Positions 7,561-14,618 of a DNA stretch of 64,000 bases are shown in pieces. Below the pieces are notes generated by a model that was not told where the DNA came from, ran no database searches, and saw nothing but the letters and a program-made list of their open reading frames with translations. The DNA lies in NCBI RefSeq assembly GCF_016679925.1, contig NZ_JAEQBW010000001.1, positions 1 through 64,000 on the forward strand. The letters run 5' to 3'. Origin of the DNA: Marivirga aurantiaca (GTDB lineage Bacteria; Bacteroidota; Bacteroidia; Cytophagales; Cyclobacteriaceae). Made by a program: the position numbers and the translations under genes. Numbering within the stretch: position 1 is the stretch's first letter; each line of letters opens with the position of its first letter.

Positions 7561-8782
7561 ATGAACAAAATTCTAACATTTATAATAGTTCTAGCTTTCT
7601 ACTCTTGCAACGCACAAACTAATTTTAATTCGACAATTGAATTTACTTCAGATTTAGAAAAGTTTGAAAATCTATCGGGATTGAAAGAGTCCTTAAAAGG
7701 TGTAGAAATAATTGCACTTGGAGAAAATACTCACGGACTTGGAGAAGTATTTACAGCCAAAACAGAATTAGTTAAATTTTTACATCAAGAATTAGGATTT
7801 GATTTAGTGCTTTTTGAATCAGGATATGGAGATGCTGCATTGGCTTGGGAGCAATTGGACTCACTATCTACTAGAGAATTCACAAGTGTTTTTAGCTCAA
7901 ATTTTTACTACAATTCAGAAGAAATTGAAAATCTTGTAAGCTATGTAAAATCACAAAATGGTGAATTAAAAATACAAGGTTTTGATTGTCAACCACAGCA
8001 AAACTACCTAATAAAGCGAATGACCGAAATTGTTCAATCTGTGGATTCTGTATTGGCAAAATCCGTTCTATTGGAAATGAGAAGTTTTAATAACCTCTAT
8101 CAATATGAAAACGATAATGACACATTGTCTTTCTACAAACAAAGAGACAGATTTATTGACTTTTTGAATAGTTATAACGATTTTTTGAATAAAAACTTAA
8201 ATGAATTACTTAATTCAGGGGCGACAAAAAATGAAATTAATGCTTTGAAAAAATCAAATGAAATTTTTATAGATACGTATTCAAAAATCAATATCGGTGA
8301 GATAATGAGTTGGCCAGTAGCGGATAACATTAGAGATAAATCATTATTTGAAAAAGTAAAATGGTTTAAAGAAAGCAAACCCTAAATCAAAAATCATTAT
8401 TTGGGGACAAAACAGTCATATTGAAAACAAGACAAAACCAAACTATAATGTGAATTGGATGGGACACAGTCTTAAAAATGCCTTTGCTGATAAATACTAT
8501 TCAATTGGAACAATTGTTTACAGTGGAAAAAACCTAAACTATAACGGAACCTTTGATTTTGAGCATAAAGACAATAACTATCTAGCTTACCACCTTGACC
8601 AATTTCAAAAAGAAAAGTATGTATTGGACTTACGAACATACAATAAAAACGATTTTACCAGCGAACTACTTCTAGGAATGGAAAACAATGGAAATACAGC
8701 TGAATTTATTGCTAAAGACAGGTTTGACGGGTTACTTTTTATTAAGCATAGTGGTTTACCAAAGCTGATTAAAAAAGAATAA
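7561..8782 (+). pseudogene. Erythromycin-esterase family protein, broken by a 1-base frameshift (cassette 9)
   Basis: The first frame (7561-8385) starts with a signal peptide (MNKILTFIIVLAFYSCNAQ, possible lipobox Cys) and reads into the Ere/succinoglycan-synthesis-like fold with LGENTHGLGEVF (His and Glu of the active centre) and DLVLFESGYGD. It stops at 8383-8385. From 8378 another frame continues with KIIIWGQNSHIEN and NWMGHSL, the normal C-terminal half of the family, and ends at 8782. Removing one A in the run at 8377-8379 restores a single reading frame of about 406 codons. It is either a real mutation or an error in the read. Family members hydrolyse macrolide lactones or other esters; drug resistance cannot be claimed here. 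Confidence 0.85.
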
Positions 8783-8790
8783 AAACGATT

Positions 8791-8919
8791 TGCCAACAAT
8801 TTATACGTAATGCGGGCGGAAGTGCTGATATGAAAATAATTACATTTAATAAACTAACGGCTAAACGGAAAGTGAAGTGCTTTGAAATCCCGCACTACGC
8901 ATAGCCTAGAACGTTATAG
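8791..8919 (+). repeat. attC-like recombination site I
   Basis: R'' tgccaac (8791-8797) and R' gttatag (8913-8919). The left arm ttatacgtaatgcggg pairs with cccgcactacgcatagcct. R'' tttgccaac is the complement of cassette start gttggcaaa (7535). Confidence 0.83.
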
Positions 8920-8927
8920 CACATTTT

Positions 8928-8996
8928 ATGACAGACTCGCACCAAGACAATTTGACATATAAAAACACTTGTATGGCTTTTTACCAATACGAATAA
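8928..8996 (+). CDS. Possible 22-codon leader ORF (cassette 10)
   Basis: ATG 8928 lies 14 bases after the cassette border, the same spacing as first genes in neighbouring cassettes, and opens a 22-codon frame (MTDSHQDNLTYKNTCMAFYQYE) ending at TAA 8994-8996, 8 bases before the next gene. It could be a small protein, a translation-coupling leader, or chance. No homology is recognised. Confidence 0.3.
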   Translation: MTDSHQDNLTYKNTCMAFYQYE

Positions 8997-9004
8997 AAAA
9001 AATA

Positions 9005-9238
9005 ATGAAAACTTTAATACTAATCATATCAATTTCATTTATTGTGTTTCTTTTAATTAGAGCCATCCGAAAGAATAAAAACAAAGAAGAGAGCAAATTG
9101 AGCGTTTTTGAACACCCAAGTACCTTTAAAAAGCCTGACATTGAAATGGTTTCAAAATCAATAGGAGAAAATATAAATGATAAGAAGATCGAGACTATTC
9201 TTTTTGACGACCTAAATCAGAAAGAAGAAAAAGAATGA
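9005..9238 (+). CDS. Small single-pass membrane protein (cassette 10)
   Basis: A 77-residue protein starting with one transmembrane helix (MKTLILIISISFIVFLLIRAI, about residues 2-20), followed by a basic stretch (RKNKNKEES) and a charged acidic tail. ATG 9005 is preferred over the in-frame ATG 8969, because it directly begins the hydrophobic helix. Its last codon overlaps the next start (ATGA at 9235-9238), so the two are translationally coupled. Topology suggests N-out or signal-anchor with a cytoplasmic tail. No family is recognised. Confidence 0.6.
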   Translation: MKTLILIISISFIVFLLIRAIRKNKNKEESKLSVFEHPSTFKKPDIEMVSKSIGENINDKKIETILFDDLNQKEEKE

Positions 9239-9564
9239 GAAATATCGAAATTGCATATTTACTTTTAGCCACAGCAATTTGGTTTGCAGGTTATTTCCAT
9301 AATGGACGGTTTGTACGACCGAAATGGAAAATTCCGGGAAAATTTGTTTTTTATGTAGGAGTTTCGTTTGCCTTGACATATTGGTTTGGACATTGGGCTT
9401 TGATTTTCATCTTAGGACATCCAATTATTGGACTGATTTTTCACACAAAAGTTTGTAGAGAGAACAATATAAATTGGCTGAGCTGTGAACCAAGGGAAAA
9501 ATACCTTGAATTACAAGAGAAATGGGCAAAAGGAGATTTTACTAAATCGACAAAGAAAGAATAA
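9235..9564 (+). CDS. Small multi-pass membrane protein (cassette 10)
   Basis: A 109-residue protein with about three hydrophobic segments: residues 5-20 (IEIAYLLLATAIWFAGYF), 34-50 (FVFYVGVSFALTYWFG) and 53-70 (WALIFILGHPIIGLIF). A soluble tail follows with a CREN...CEP Cys pair and a Lys-rich end. The ATGA overlap with the preceding gene suggests that both proteins work together, possibly as a membrane pair. The TAA is 7 bases before the R'' flank of site J. The function is not recognised. Confidence 0.6.
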   Translation: MRNIEIAYLLLATAIWFAGYFHNGRFVRPKWKIPGKFVFYVGVSFALTYWFGHWALIFILGHPIIGLIFHTKVCRENNINWLSCEPREKYLELQEKWAKGDFTKSTKKE

Positions 9565-9571
9565 AAACGTG

Positions 9572-9702
9572 CTATAACACACAATATAAAGTATTGCGGT
9601 TGAAGTGTTTGTGTCCGGCATCCGGTTCCAAACCAACACCATCAACGGTGGACATTAGCGCGCTCCGAAAATCTGCAACGAATTTATACAGTGGCGTTAT
9701 CT
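9572..9702 (+). repeat. attC-like recombination site J
   Basis: R'' ctataac (9572-9578) and R' gttatct (9696-9702). The left arm cacaatataaagtattgcgg pairs with ctgcaacgaatttatacagtg (9673-9693) with bulges. R'' gtgctataac is the exact complement of cassette 10's start gttatagcac (8913). Confidence 0.83.
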
Positions 9703-9714
9703 CTCATTAAAAAT

Positions 9715-11019
9715 ATGTTTACTAAGAATATATCCATCTTTTCAATAGTACTTTTGCTAACAACATCTGTTCAAGCCAGCCCTAATGATTTTGAACTAGA
9801 TGTTATTAGCTATCACTTGACAATTGAACCTGATATTGAGAAGAAATACATTAGCGGTACTGTTGTCATTAAGTTTCAAATCGAAAATGATGCTAATTCT
9901 GTAGCATTTAAGTCTGGAAACCTTAGAGTTGATAAGGTGACTGGGGACAATGTTGTAGGTTTTGAGAATAGGGATGGTAGTTTAATCATCAAATTGTCGG
10001 AAAGAGAAAAAAAGGAAAACGAACTAACGATTGATTATCATGGGAATCCGACAAATGGGCTTTTGTTCGACTCGGACCGCGGACAAACCTTTACGATATA
10101 TTCGACAAGCCAATGGATGATCTGCAATGACTCACCCGGAGATAAAGCCTTGTTCCATCTGAATATATCTATTCCATCGGATAAAGACTGTATTGCTAGT
10201 GGCCAGCTAGTGAGCCAGGTGCGAAAGAATGGTAAAATACAATATTCCTATCAACAGAATTATGAATCACCCACCTACACCTATGGATTTGCCATTGGCA
10301 ATTTCAATCAAGCGGAAGAAAAATCAGGAGAAGTATTACTTAGATACTACTCACAAGATTATACTTCCGGCCAGCTTATGACCATCTTCAAAGAAACACC
10401 CACGATGATTTCTTTTTTTGAAGAGAAATCCGGTGTGAAATATGATCAATCCAGGTATTCCCAAATACTCATTGGAAATCATTATCAAGAGATGTCAGGT
10501 TATTCAACGTTGAAAGACACCTATGGAAAGCTGGTATTGCAAGACAGCACTGAAACAAATTTGATTTCACATGAACTGGCTCATCAATGGTGGGGTAATC
10601 GAGTTACTTGTAAGAGTTGGAATCACTTTTGGCTTAACGAAGCAATGGCGACTTACCTGTCTGCAGCTTACAATGAATATCGCTTCGGCCAGAAAAAGTA
10701 TCAATCCGATATAGATTCTTACTATGAAGTATATGAAGCTATAAAAAACCGAGGTAACGATAAGTCTCTGGTTTTTGCGAATTGGTCAAACCCATCAAAC
10801 GATGATCGAAACTTAGTCTACTTTAAGGGAGCTTATGTATTGCACCTATTAAGAGAAAAAATGGGTGATGAAATATTTTGGGACGCAATTAAATTTTATA
10901 CTGCCAAATATTTTGGGGAGTCTGTTGAAACAACTGACTTTCAGAAAGCCTTTGAGGAATCATCAGGTATTCAGCTAGATGGCTTTTTCAATGAATGGAT
11001 TTATAAAAACGAGAGATAG
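9715..11019 (+). CDS. Short secreted M1-family zinc aminopeptidase (cassette 11)
   Basis: A 434-residue M1 peptidase. ATG 9715 is chosen because the upstream GTG at 9691 lies in site J, and because 9715 opens a signal peptide (MFTKNISIFSIVLLLTTSVQA). Residues 25-190 form the N-terminal beta domain; the thermolysin-like domain has HELAH (His286, Glu287, His290) and NEAMATYLS with the third zinc ligand Glu309. The usual GAMEN exopeptidase motif is replaced by QEMSGYSTL, a change seen in divergent members, so substrate handling may differ. The protein lacks the long C-terminal helical domain of full-size M1 enzymes (600-870 residues). It probably trims peptides in the periplasm or outside. Confidence 0.88.
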   Translation: MFTKNISIFSIVLLLTTSVQASPNDFELDVISYHLTIEPDIEKKYISGTVVIKFQIENDANSVAFKSGNLRVDKVTGDNVVGFENRDGSLIIKLSEREKKENELTIDYHGNPTNGLLFDSDRGQTFTIYSTSQWMICNDSPGDKALFHLNISIPSDKDCIASGQLVSQVRKNGKIQYSYQQNYESPTYTYGFAIGNFNQAEEKSGEVLLRYYSQDYTSGQLMTIFKETPTMISFFEEKSGVKYDQSRYSQILIGNHYQEMSGYSTLKDTYGKLVLQDSTETNLISHELAHQWWGNRVTCKSWNHFWLNEAMATYLSAAYNEYRFGQKKYQSDIDSYYEVYEAIKNRGNDKSLVFANWSNPSNDDRNLVYFKGAYVLHLLREKMGDEIFWDAIKFYTAKYFGESVETTDFQKAFEESSGIQLDGFFNEWIYKNER

Positions 11020-11092
11020 CATAATTTGAAATCATAGCCACACAATGCAAACGCACAGACCAAAGCTACGATTCATACATTTAACGTTATGG
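11014..11092 (+). repeat. attC-like recombination site K (short, R'' altered)
   Basis: R'' agatagc (11014-11020) and R' gttatgg (11086-11092) enclose only about 65 bases. The arm atttgaaatcatagc pairs with gctacgattcatacat. R'' gagagatagc matches the complement of the cassette start gttatctctc except that the conserved AAC end reads AGC. It overlaps the stop codon of the M1 gene. This is the last recognisable site with both ends. Confidence 0.7.
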
Positions 11093-11100
11093 GCAATTCC

Positions 11101-11330
11101 CCATATAGCTAAGCCATTGACTTCGCAAGCTAACGGGAGAGTAGATAAATTGAAAGAATTAATGAAAATCGATAATATACAAATTACTGATTTTCAACAT
11201 TTTATAAAACGTTAATCAGAACTCCTTAAGCTAATGGAAGGATAGGTCGATTGAAAAAAATAAGGAAGGACTAATAAGTACAAATTGCTTATTTTTAACA
11301 CTTTAATAAAACGTTAGTCAGAATTGACCA
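11101..11330 (+). repeat. Two tandem, diverged leader blocks before DUF4157 gene 1
   Basis: The gap 11020-11348 holds site K and then two diverged copies of a block of about 110 bases (11101-11220 and 11221-11330). Each ends in a similar AT-rich stretch (caacattttataaaacgtta and aacactttaataaaacgtta) followed by tcagaa. A third copy lies at 14235-14345 before the second DUF4157 gene. It may be a promoter/leader unit. No open frame is seen in it. Confidence 0.6.
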
Positions 11331-11348
11331 AAACCTAAAAGAAGAATT

Positions 11349-12719
11349 ATGAATGCTCACGCTGACAAAACCGAGGAGAATAAAAGCCAATCAGTTTCTG
11401 CTGTGGACTCTCAAATGGAGAGGGGTGGTGGGTCTACTTTTCAGTTTATTGATAATAGACCTGAAGCGGTTGCACAACTCAAGTTGCAAGAGATGGCTAA
11501 TAATAGTTCGAGAGCAATGCAGTTGAAAGCTATACAAGATATGGCTAACAGCAGCCAACAAGCTAAACAAGCTCCTCAATTGCAATCAATTACTGATAAT
11601 TATTCTTCTCAGCAGCCAACAATCCAAAAGAAAGAAAATAACACTGGGTTACCTGATAATTTAAAAAAAGGCATGGAAAACCTGTCTGGGATGTCACTGG
11701 ATGATGTAAAAGTATATCGCAACTCAGATAAACCAGCTCAGTTGCAAGCACATGCCTATGCGCAAGGGACGGATATTCATTTGGGGCCAGGAAAAGATAA
11801 ACACTTGCCACATGAGGCTTGGCATGTGGTACAGAAGAAACAAGGAAGAGTTAAATCTACCTTTCAGATGAAGAGAGGAGTTAACGTGAATGATGACGTT
11901 GGTTTGGAGAAAGAGGCTGATTTAAAAGGAGATGAGGCTTTACAATTCAAGTTGCAGCAACCTAAGACTGTTCAGATTAAAAAGCAACAGATTATGGTGG
12001 ACGAAAAAAGTCAAAGTTATAAGGTAGTACAAAGAGTATGGAAGAAGGATGAAGCCGGAAAAACTTATTGGGAAGGAGCTTGGGATACGGCAAGACTTAT
12101 GTGTAAACAACCTGATGGGGCATATGATGTAGAAGCTTATAGTCCTCCGAAACTGCTTTTTTGGAACAGTGATTCTAAAAAATATGAATCTACAAGTTCG
12201 AGTTTTGTGATCGAGAATTCAAAAACTGACAAGTTAAAGGAAGAAAAGGTAAGAGAGTATAACACCTTACTTTTTTGGAGAGAACTTGCAGATATGATCA
12301 ACCTCAAAGAATCTAAGCATATTTTGGCACAAATAATTGATACAATTGACTCTGCCGATGAATCTAGTTCGGAACCCATTATACTGGCTTATAGCGGGAC
12401 TTCTTTGCTGGGGATTTCAATTTACTCAGTAAAGGGGACTACAATGGGCGCACCTGAAATACCAAACAGTGAAGAGAATTGGCTTTATGTAGCATATTCA
12501 GCCGCAGACCCTCTTTCACAAATCCCCAGAGAGAAAAGAGGTCCTGTTTTTGGAGGTGTCGGTGCTGCAATGAATAAGCACTATGATCTTTTTGCAGCCA
12601 TGTTTGAGCTCCCTGTTTATCGTCATGCTGAAAACCCAATATCATATGTTTCTCTAATAAGGGCAGGCTATACCGATGTTTATGCCGATAGGGATTCTTT
12701 TGAGTTACCCGAACTATGA
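11349..12719 (+). CDS. DUF4157 (eCIS-core) protein with GNAT-like C-terminus, putative injected toxin
   Basis: A 456-residue protein. The N-terminus has a Bacteroidota cargo motif FQFIDNRPEA (31-40), then low-complexity Gln/Ala/Asn repeats. Residues about 97-170 are the DUF4157 domain (GLPDNLKKGMENLSGMSLDDVKVYRNS ... ending PHEAWHVVQ, with an HExxH motif at His155-His159). DUF4157 is established as a marker of proteins loaded into extracellular contractile injection systems. The C-terminal part (about 285-456) resembles an N-acetyltransferase fold: ILAYSGTSLLGISIYSV, then GVGAAMNKHYDLFAAMF and an ISYVSLIRAGYTDVY end. I infer an acetyltransferase-type toxin. No immunity or eCIS structural gene is nearby. 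A leader repeat lies upstream. Confidence 0.82.
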   Translation: MNAHADKTEENKSQSVSAVDSQMERGGGSTFQFIDNRPEAVAQLKLQEMANNSSRAMQLKAIQDMANSSQQAKQAPQLQSITDNYSSQQPTIQKKENNTGLPDNLKKGMENLSGMSLDDVKVYRNSDKPAQLQAHAYAQGTDIHLGPGKDKHLPHEAWHVVQKKQGRVKSTFQMKRGVNVNDDVGLEKEADLKGDEALQFKLQQPKTVQIKKQQIMVDEKSQSYKVVQRVWKKDEAGKTYWEGAWDTARLMCKQPDGAYDVEAYSPPKLLFWNSDSKKYESTSSSFVIENSKTDKLKEEKVREYNTLLFWRELADMINLKESKHILAQIIDTIDSADESSSEPIILAYSGTSLLGISIYSVKGTTMGAPEIPNSEENWLYVAYSAADPLSQIPREKRGPVFGGVGAAMNKHYDLFAAMFELPVYRHAENPISYVSLIRAGYTDVYADRDSFELPEL

Positions 12720-12884
12720 AATATTCAAACTTAGAAAAGATTGACTCCTTGAGCTAAAGATGCAGCAGATGCTAAGAATTGAGAGAGTATATGTTTGGCT
12801 TTGTACTTTGTTGAGTGAATATGTTGTACTATTTTTATCGGTAGTCAGAAGCTTAAACAATCATTCTGCATAAATTAAAACAAA

Positions 12885-14075
12885 TTGGATCAAAAATTGA
12901 CCTTAAAACAATTACAACGCATCACATTAGAAAGTCAGGGATTGCTACAAACAGCGCCATTTGGAAAAGGAAAAAAGGCGGTACTAAATGCATTGGAACA
13001 TCTGGGGTACTTACAGATAGATACATTGTCAGTCGTTGAACGGGCACATCACCATACACTTTGGACAAGAATACCGGATTATAAACCAGCGTATTTAGAT
13101 GAATTGGTAAAAGAACGCAAAGTGTTTGAGTATTGGTTTCACGCTGCCTCTTATCTTCCTATGAAAGATTTTCGTTATGCTTTGCCTCAAATGTTAGATG
13201 TCAAACAGAATGAATCGCATTACTATAAGGCCGACCCTAAAGTGATGCAATATGTAATGGATGCCATTCGTGCAGAAGGCCCGAAAAAAGCCAGGGATTT
13301 TGAGAGTGAAAGCAAGAAAGCAGGGAGTTGGTGGAATTGGAAACCAACAAAATTAGCTCTTGAAAGGCTTTTTATGCAAGGAGATTTGATGATTAGTGAA
13401 AGAAATGGGATGCAAAAAACCTATGACATTACCGAAAGAGTACTACCTGAAAACATTGACTTAAGAGAACCAAGCTCAATTGAATTTACTGAATATCTGG
13501 TAAAAACATATCTGCGTGCTTATGGATTCACGACTGTAAAACAAATTACCCACCTGAAGACGGGAAAAATTGTAAGAAGAAATGTCAATGAAGTATTAGA
13601 ATCAATGCTTCAGAAAGGCAAAATACAAAAAGTCAATATTGAAGGCATGCCTTCTGTGTTCATAAAAAGTGATTTAGCACAAAAAGCATTTAGTGAAAAC
13701 GATTCAAATATCTGCCTTCTATCGCCATTTGACAATGCGATTATTCATCATGATCGCATCAAACAATTTTTTGACTTTGATTTTCGCCTGGAATGTTATA
13801 CACCAAAAGAGAAAAGACAGTACGGTTATTTTTGTTTACCCATCTTGTTTGGCGATGTATTTATAGGCAGAGTGGACTGCAAAGCGCATAGAAAAGAGAA
13901 ACAATTTGAGATTATACATCTGCACATTGAAAATCAAAATGTGGACATAGCATTATGGTTAGAACCTTTTATAAAATCAATAAAGTCTTTCGCAACTTTT
14001 AACGGTTGTCAATCTTTAGTATTAACAAAAGTAAGTCCATCAAAATTAACTGACACCTTGAAACGAGCGATATAA
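12885..14075 (+). CDS. AlkX/YcaQ-type (HTH_42) DNA glycosylase
   Basis: A 396-residue protein of the winged-helix HTH_42/DUF1006 family, which holds DNA glycosylases that remove interstrand crosslinks and bulky alkylated bases. Family marks are the N-terminal QGLL then a LGYLQIDTLSVVERAHHHTLWTR block with the catalytic-type Gln-Ile-Asp (about 43-45), EYWFHAASYLP (about 87-97), WNWKPTK, and the terminal LLSPFDNAIIHHDRIK segment. Translation starts at TTG 12885; no upstream ATG is in frame close by. It is flanked by the two DUF4157 genes and is probably co-located rather than functionally linked. Confidence 0.88.
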   Translation: MDQKLTLKQLQRITLESQGLLQTAPFGKGKKAVLNALEHLGYLQIDTLSVVERAHHHTLWTRIPDYKPAYLDELVKERKVFEYWFHAASYLPMKDFRYALPQMLDVKQNESHYYKADPKVMQYVMDAIRAEGPKKARDFESESKKAGSWWNWKPTKLALERLFMQGDLMISERNGMQKTYDITERVLPENIDLREPSSIEFTEYLVKTYLRAYGFTTVKQITHLKTGKIVRRNVNEVLESMLQKGKIQKVNIEGMPSVFIKSDLAQKAFSENDSNICLLSPFDNAIIHHDRIKQFFDFDFRLECYTPKEKRQYGYFCLPILFGDVFIGRVDCKAHRKEKQFEIIHLHIENQNVDIALWLEPFIKSIKSFATFNGCQSLVLTKVSPSKLTDTLKRAI

Positions 14076-14108
14076 AAATCATGGAAGATAAAGTCGAAGA
14101 CAAAACAA

Positions 14109-14216
14109 TGTAAGCGGAATGAGGTCTGAACGGCTAAAAACGCGCATTTTGGCCCCTGACAGACTTTAATGGTGGCGGACATATAATCGCCTTGAAATCC
14201 GCTACTACTCTTACTT
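14109..14216 (+). repeat. Possible decayed attC-like palindrome
   Basis: In the 543-base gap 14076-14618, the arms gtaagcgga and tccgctactactcttac can pair, and the right arm resembles that of site I (gaaatcccgcactacgc). Clear R'' and R' boxes are missing. The rest of the gap contains a leader repeat (14235-14345) and AT-rich sequence without a convincing open frame. Confidence 0.3.
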
Positions 14217-14234
14217 GATAGCTATCAGCAATCC

Positions 14235-14345
14235 TCCATATAGCTAATCCATTGAGTTCGCAAGCTATCGGAAGGATAGAGGAATTGAAGAATCAATGGA
14301 AAACTAATAAATATAAATTGCTTATTTTTTATACTTTAAACATTC
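14235..14345 (+). repeat. Third copy of DUF4157 leader block
   Basis: The start ccatatagctaatccattga and the following ttcgcaagctatcgg match 11101-11135 with few changes, and the AT-rich aaattgcttattttttatac stretch matches 11281-11301. It precedes the second DUF4157 gene. Both genes also share accaaaacct (11327 and 14597) just before the start codon. Confidence 0.6.
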
Positions 14346-14618
14346 AAATTGTCCCAAAACAGTCTTATGATGACCATTGGGCAATTAAATTTTACAATAA
14401 GGAACTAATTTTGAGATAGTGAATTGGATGTTACGGAAAAAGTGTTTAACTACTGCTAGGCTTTATTAGCAATACCACCTCCCTCCTTTTTTTTCATACC
14501 GCAAATTCCTACTTCAGGTGAACTTTGGTTAGGAAGTTATAAAAGGCACTTTAATAGCTCAATTTTAAAATATTTTTTGATATCTTGTTAAGGCACACCA
14601 AAACCTGAAAAGTAAATT

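Larger units (their letters stand above)
1..11086 (+). mobile_element. Integron-type gene cassette array (no integrase in window)
   Basis: Ten complete cassettes and one partial cassette lie head to tail, all on the + strand, separated by attC-like sites A-K. Inferred cassette borders (after the G of each GTT) are 470, 1493, 2188, 3058, 4023, 5022, 6294, 7535, 8913, 9696 and 11086. Each cassette opens with bases that are the reverse complement of the R'' end of its own downstream site: gttagtag/ctactaac, gttatgagta/tactcataac, gttgtggtgc/gcaccacaac, gttagcctc/gaggctaac, gttatagcac/gtgctataac. This is seen directly and is the expected footprint of circular cassettes joined by G|TT cleavage. 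Most first genes start 15-40 bases after the border. No intI or attI is visible, so it may be a cluster of attC sites without integrase, or the integrase may lie upstream. Confidence 0.85.

Noticed and set aside
7561-8782. Macrolide resistance gene
   Set aside because: The family match is clear, but the gene is frameshifted and homologues often lack macrolide activity, so resistance is not claimed.
9691-9714. GTG start for the M1 peptidase
   Set aside because: It lies in site J; ATG 9715 begins the signal peptide.
14346-14360. aattgtcccaaaac as an R'' matching the cassette start after site K (gttatgggcaatt)
   Set aside because: It needs one mismatch and one extra base, and no R' or stem follows, so the claim of a 3.3-kb twelfth cassette is not supported.
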